From Cydia pomonella (lineage: Eukaryota; Arthropoda; Insecta; Lepidoptera; Tortricidae), in contig NC_084708.1 of assembly GCF_033807575.1 (NCBI RefSeq), positions 1,426,001 to 1,490,000 of the forward strand: a stretch of 64,000 nucleotides of DNA, read 5' to 3'. The notes under the pieces are model-generated. The model worked only from the letters and a program-made list of their open reading frames with translations, did not search any database and was not told where the DNA came from. Both the position numbers and the translations under genes were made by a program. Positions 60,339 to 64,000 of this stretch are shown piece by piece. Within the stretch, counting starts at the first letter, position 1, and each line of letters begins with the position of its first letter.

Positions 60339-60504
60339 ATGGAAAACATTAAATGCAAGTCTTGTAAAAAAAAATTAAAAAATATCCGTGGGAAACAAAA
60401 ATGCATAGAAATAGAGCAAGAGGCTGATTTATATAGCAAATGCAGTAATATGTTAATTTGCATAAATGATTTATTGTGTGGTAAGTGTCGACTTTTAGTG
60501 TATA
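60339..60504 (+). pseudogene. Zinc-finger-like protein start, left arm
   Basis: Reads MENIKCKSCKKKLKNIRGKQ, then KCIEIEQEADLYSKCS and NDLLCGKCRLLVYK. The CxxC ... CxxC pairs suggest metal binding. Family not recognised. After residue 56 the frame runs into the palindrome centre and becomes meaningless. Probably the 5' end of a transposon gene. Confidence 0.55.
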
Positions 60505-60596
60505 AACAGTGTATAAGCAGTAGGTTGCAGACGAAGAGCCAGCATCGCCAATTGTTGTGCATGTACTCGCAGAAGTTGATGCTACTGCTTTATGTT

Positions 60597-60762
60597 TATA
60601 CACTAAAAGCCGACACTTACCACACAATAAATCATTTATGCAAATTAACATATTACTGCATTTGCTATATAAATCAGCCTCTTGCTCTATTTCTATGCAT
60701 TTTTGTTTCCCACGGATATTTTTTAATTTTTTTTTACAAGACTTGCATTTAATGTTTTCCAT
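60597..60762 (-). pseudogene. Zinc-finger-like protein start, right arm
   Basis: The same first ~56 residues as the left-arm ORF, on the opposite strand. Both are truncated at the palindrome centre. Confidence 0.55.
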
Positions 60763-61429
60763 TTTCCACTACAAAATGCAAAAAACAAATGCAGATAATA
60801 TTATGTGTCAGATGTTATCAAAGCTGACACGTCCTCGTTGATGCACTCCAAATAGGTTTATTAGAAGAGTTTGTATACCTACACACTAATCTTCAAACTG
60901 CACTGGTACTTCTATCTGTACATATAATGCCAGTGACTACTTATTGGAGAATCTTTTTTTTTTGACATGAAGCACGAACATTTGTGCAAATATTTTTATA
61001 AGTTTATGTAGTGGGAATTAGTGGCTACTCATGCATATTTTTTTTGGAGGTGTACCTCCGCGAAAAGTAAAAAAAAAAATTGGAAGGAAAAAAATATTTT
61101 TATTTTTTGCAATGAAGTTTAAGGACAGGATGCTGGTAAAAAATATGCATTTTGTAGTTTTTTTTTATTGTTATCAAATATGATTTTGTTTGGTTCACGT
61201 AACTTGAATTGTTTATAAAATATGACACTTTCAATGATACCCTAATTATTTTACGTTATCCTGAATAACTCGCAAACAAAAGAGAATCGAGGTCGGATGT
61301 TAAGCATGGAGGGTCCTTAGGACCTAACAGTACACTACCAGAAATATCGACAAAATCCGTCGTTGGGGGCACTTCTTGTTCGCTTAGCCTGCTAGACCCT
61401 TAATTTGTTCTAATATGACATTATTACAC

Positions 61430-61660
61430 AAATTGACTAAGTCCCACAGTAAGCTCAATAAGGCTTGTGTTGAGGGTACTTAGACAACGATATATATAAT
61501 ATATAAACATTTATAAATACTAAATACATAGAAAACACCCATGGCTCAGGAACAAATATCCATGCTCACCACACGAATAAATACCCTTACCAGGATTTGA
61601 ACCCGGGACCATTGGCTTCATAGGCAGGGTCACTACCCACTAGGCCAGACGGGTCGTCAA
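61430..61660 (-). mobile_element. tRNA-derived SINE, family B
   Basis: Complete on the - strand: head with TGGCCTAGTGG and GGTTCAAATCC, tail with acaaattgactaagtcccac on the + strand. Confidence 0.85.
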
Positions 61661-61786
61661 ACGGGACTGGTAGTTTAATCTTTTGGACGCCGTGTCAAAC
61701 ACAAAAGCTGTCACTCGGACGCCACGTCACCGAAGTGTTAAAACCGAAATGGAACTTTACCTATTTATTTAGGTCCATATTGATCT

Positions 61787-62188
61787 GTGACGAATCAATC
61801 CGTCTTCAGCGTTGGACCTACGGTCCGGATATATCCTCGTAAGACTCAGTGTGGTACCGCCGAACCGGCTAATTCTGGCTTGCGGATTGCTACACCGAAT
61901 AAGGCGCTGTACGTATCGCGCTTGCATTACACCGCCACGGCTGCTGAAGTGGTGGAGTATGTACACCAGAAGACCGGCTACACGCTGAGGGTGTTCCAGC
62001 TTCGATCGCGCCACTACGTGCATTTCAACTCTTTTGTTGTGCGCGTACCGCGACCGCTGCAGGGGACCATCCAATGCGCCGACTTCTGGCCGAAGGGTGT
62101 CGTGTTTCGGAGGTTCCGGGGCAAACTGCCGAATCCGACACAAGAGCAGCCGATTCAACGGAGCCACGCCGTTTTGTCGCCGAAATAG
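61787..62188 (+). pseudogene. LINE ORF1 (gag-like) C-terminal domain, 5' truncated
   Basis: 133 codons open. Contains KALYVSRLHYTATAAEVVEY, then KTGYTLRVFQLRSRHYVHF, SFVVRVPRPLQG and FWPKGVVFRRFRGKLP. This RRM-like block is very common in lepidopteran genomes as ORF1 of non-LTR elements. An in-frame TGA precedes it, so the N-terminal part is gone. The 3' flank ends taataaaataaataaat, with no ORF2. Confidence 0.75.
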
Positions 62189-62605
62189 TGTTTAGTTGTA
62201 ATTTTATAAAATGTATATGTATGTTAGTCTGTAAGGTATTTGTAATATGGGCCTTGTTGCCTGAATCAAATTTTAATAAAATAAATAAATATATCCGTCA
62301 TTGGCGTCAAAAAAAGATTAAATGTTTGACGAAAACTTATCAACCTTTTGGATAGGTAAGAGCGCCTAGACCTCTAAACAAATGTAAAGGAGGCCTTTCT
62401 CATTACTTCTACAGCAGAAGAACGCCGCCACCACCAACCCTGTCTCCTTAGTGCTCCGGAAAACTGAGGGAAGGTCCCATTTTGTCGGCACAGTGGCGCC
62501 ATCTTGTTTGTTTACGATGCACGTTGTGACTGTCGTACTTTCTGATGAGGTAAAGTACCTTTATCATAAAAATATGTAGAATTGTGCAAGAATCTCTAAA
62601 GAAAC

Positions 62606-63356
62606 AATAGGGTTGTTTCCAATTTTTTGAAACGCTTGTATTACGTTCTATATTAGCTAAAAGTTGCCCTAACATTTAACTTTTATAATAAATACGGCTT
62701 TAAATATGTTAAATTAGGGTGAATCAACTTTTTTTGTTTTGTTATCCTGTCCCGTTGTCCAAGGGACAACAGTGGCACAGTTTGTTTGAAGAGACGTTGT
62801 ATGCCGTTCTATTAACATGCTTAGTAGGGGGCCCATTATGGACATTGGTTATAACTACCACAAAAACGCAAGTTTAATACATTTAAGTACCATAAAATCT
62901 GTATTTCAATGAACTTTTGTCCCCTGGACAACTAATCGTAACCATGGCAACGAGTGACGCTAAAAAGTTGATTCTCCCATTAACAAAATATATTTTGACG
63001 GATGCTTTCGCGCCCAAAACGTTCTTTGAAAATTGTGTGACGTCACAGTTTACGGTTTGACACATAACTACATACACACGTAGAAGATACGAGCTGTCAA
63101 CTGACATTTGTCATTTGTTGTTTATCGCCTAAGTGTCAACAGTGTCAATCCGAGAGTTGTGACGTCATCAGAATCTTCAATGACGTTTCGAGTTTGGTCA
63201 CGTGACGTGTGCCAAAAGATATTTTAAAATCAATATTTACAAAAATATGGTCATTATACAGGTCCCCTAAAAGTAGTCTAACATGTTCTTATAATCCAAA
63301 AGAATTTATTGGGATACAATTCTGCCCTAAGATTTGTAGATGGAAACAACTCTATT
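62606..63356. mobile_element. MITE family L copy 3, with nested element
   Basis: Same ends as copies 1 and 2. Length without the insert and one duplicated ATTA is about 485 bp. Confidence 0.9.
62717..62978. mobile_element. Nested 262-bp TIR element with ATTA duplication
   Basis: Ends GGGTGAATCAACTTTTT and inverse of GGGAGAATCAACTTTTT. Flanked by ATTA (62713-62716, 62979-62982), which is single in the other family L copies. Confidence 0.88.
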
Positions 63357-63399
63357 ATTGGGCCCGATTTTTATTTTATTGACTATTTATTATGTTAGG

Positions 63400-63560
63400 T
63401 ATTTTTATGATACAGAAGGCAAACGAGCAGACGGATCACCTGATGGTAAGCGATTACCGCAGCCCATGGACACGTGCGTTGCCGGCCTTTAGGATGGGAG
63501 TACGCTCTTTTCTTGAAGGTTTGAAGGTCGTATCGGTCCGGAAATACCGCAGTTCAGGTC
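63400..63560 (-). mobile_element. Non-LTR retrotransposon 3' tail
   Basis: The complement gives gcttaccatcaggtgatccg preceded by the usual tail body, as at 4350-4528. Confidence 0.65.
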
Positions 63561-64000
63561 TGAGTTACGGTCAAGAGTCAAGAGTTACGAAAATACCATA
63601 CGTTTTCGTAACTCAGTGGAAAATCTTTTAGAACATACAGTGAAATTGCGCATGTTATGTACAGAATAGAGAGTTTCCTATCTATCTACCCAAAAAAAAT
63701 ATCGAAATCTGACAAAAATAAGTCAGCAACGAAATAAAAAACGGCTCATGAAATGGCTCTTCTTTTGCGAATTTTACCAAGTGAAAAGTTTTGCTAGTCC
63801 GGTCTGATCTCCACCGATGAATAGCTGCCAGATGTCTGGATCTAGTACCTAGTTATTAGAATAGTATAGAAAACTAACTATAGACTAATAGGTTTTGTTG
63901 CTCTAGAGTTAATCAGTTTACCTCAAGAGTTAAAATTTAAAGATTACGTTAAATTGGGGTGATTTTAGGAATAAATCGGGTTACTTTTAAAGTTGTAAAA
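63561..64000. other. No gene recognised
   Basis: A+T-rich sequence to the window end. Confidence 0.45.

Larger units (their letters stand above)
59365..61403. mobile_element. Large fold-back element 2 carrying a zinc-finger-like ORF
   Basis: Outer ends TAAGGGTCTAGCAGGCTAAG and inverse. The arms (59365 to about 60515, and about 60590 to 61403) are nearly identical once the retroposon in the left arm is removed. The centre is about 60515-60590. No clear target duplication apart from a possible TA. Confidence 0.92.

Noticed and set aside
60339..60752. Complete 137-residue host zinc-finger gene
   Set aside because: Only the first ~56 residues are meaningful. The rest is the palindrome centre and the antisense of the other arm.

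Overview
The window looks like nuclear DNA of a lepidopteran insect (moth or butterfly). This is inferred from A+T-rich introns and intergenic DNA, metazoan GT-AG split genes, and many copies of tRNA-derived SINEs, non-LTR retrotransposon 3' ends and short inverted-repeat elements of kinds familiar from Lepidoptera. The species cannot be named from the sequence.

Three host genes are supported. (1) On the + strand, 23632-28067, are the last five coding exons (274 codons plus stop) of an FLVCR/SLC49-family membrane transporter. No exon for its N-terminal half was recognised upstream, so about 23.6 kb before the first exon is probably intron. (2) On the - strand, 20750-21295, inside that presumed intron, is a single-exon gene for a small secreted, cysteine-containing protein. 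(3) On the + strand, from 34992 to at least 55453, is a gene of about 19 exons. Its N-terminus matches the coiled-coil start of the RPGRIP1/RPGRIP1L (protein fantom) family of ciliary transition-zone proteins. A motif resembling an RFX X-box lies about 200 bp before its ATG. The C2 domains expected of the family are not seen and may lie beyond the window.

Layout: 1-20.7 kb is repeat-dominated (MITE-like elements, LINE fragments, SINEs, a 25-bp minisatellite, and a 2.1-kb fold-back element at 16.4-18.5 kb). 20.7-28.1 kb holds the nested secreted-protein gene and the FLVCR exons. 28.1-34.9 kb is intergenic. 35.0-55.5 kb is the RPGRIP1L-like gene, whose introns carry many mobile elements. 55.5-64.0 kb is repeats again, including a 2.0-kb palindrome whose two arms each encode the start of the same small zinc-finger-like protein, and a LINE ORF1 remnant.

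No complete new gene system was found. The observations most worth following are an in-frame tandem duplication of an FLVCR exon, two large fold-back elements with related termini (one carrying the zinc-finger-like ORF), several nested elements whose target duplications can be read exactly, and an apparent one-base frameshift in a candidate exon of the RPGRIP1L-like gene. Exon limits are from manual reading of splice sites and phase; no alignment was run.
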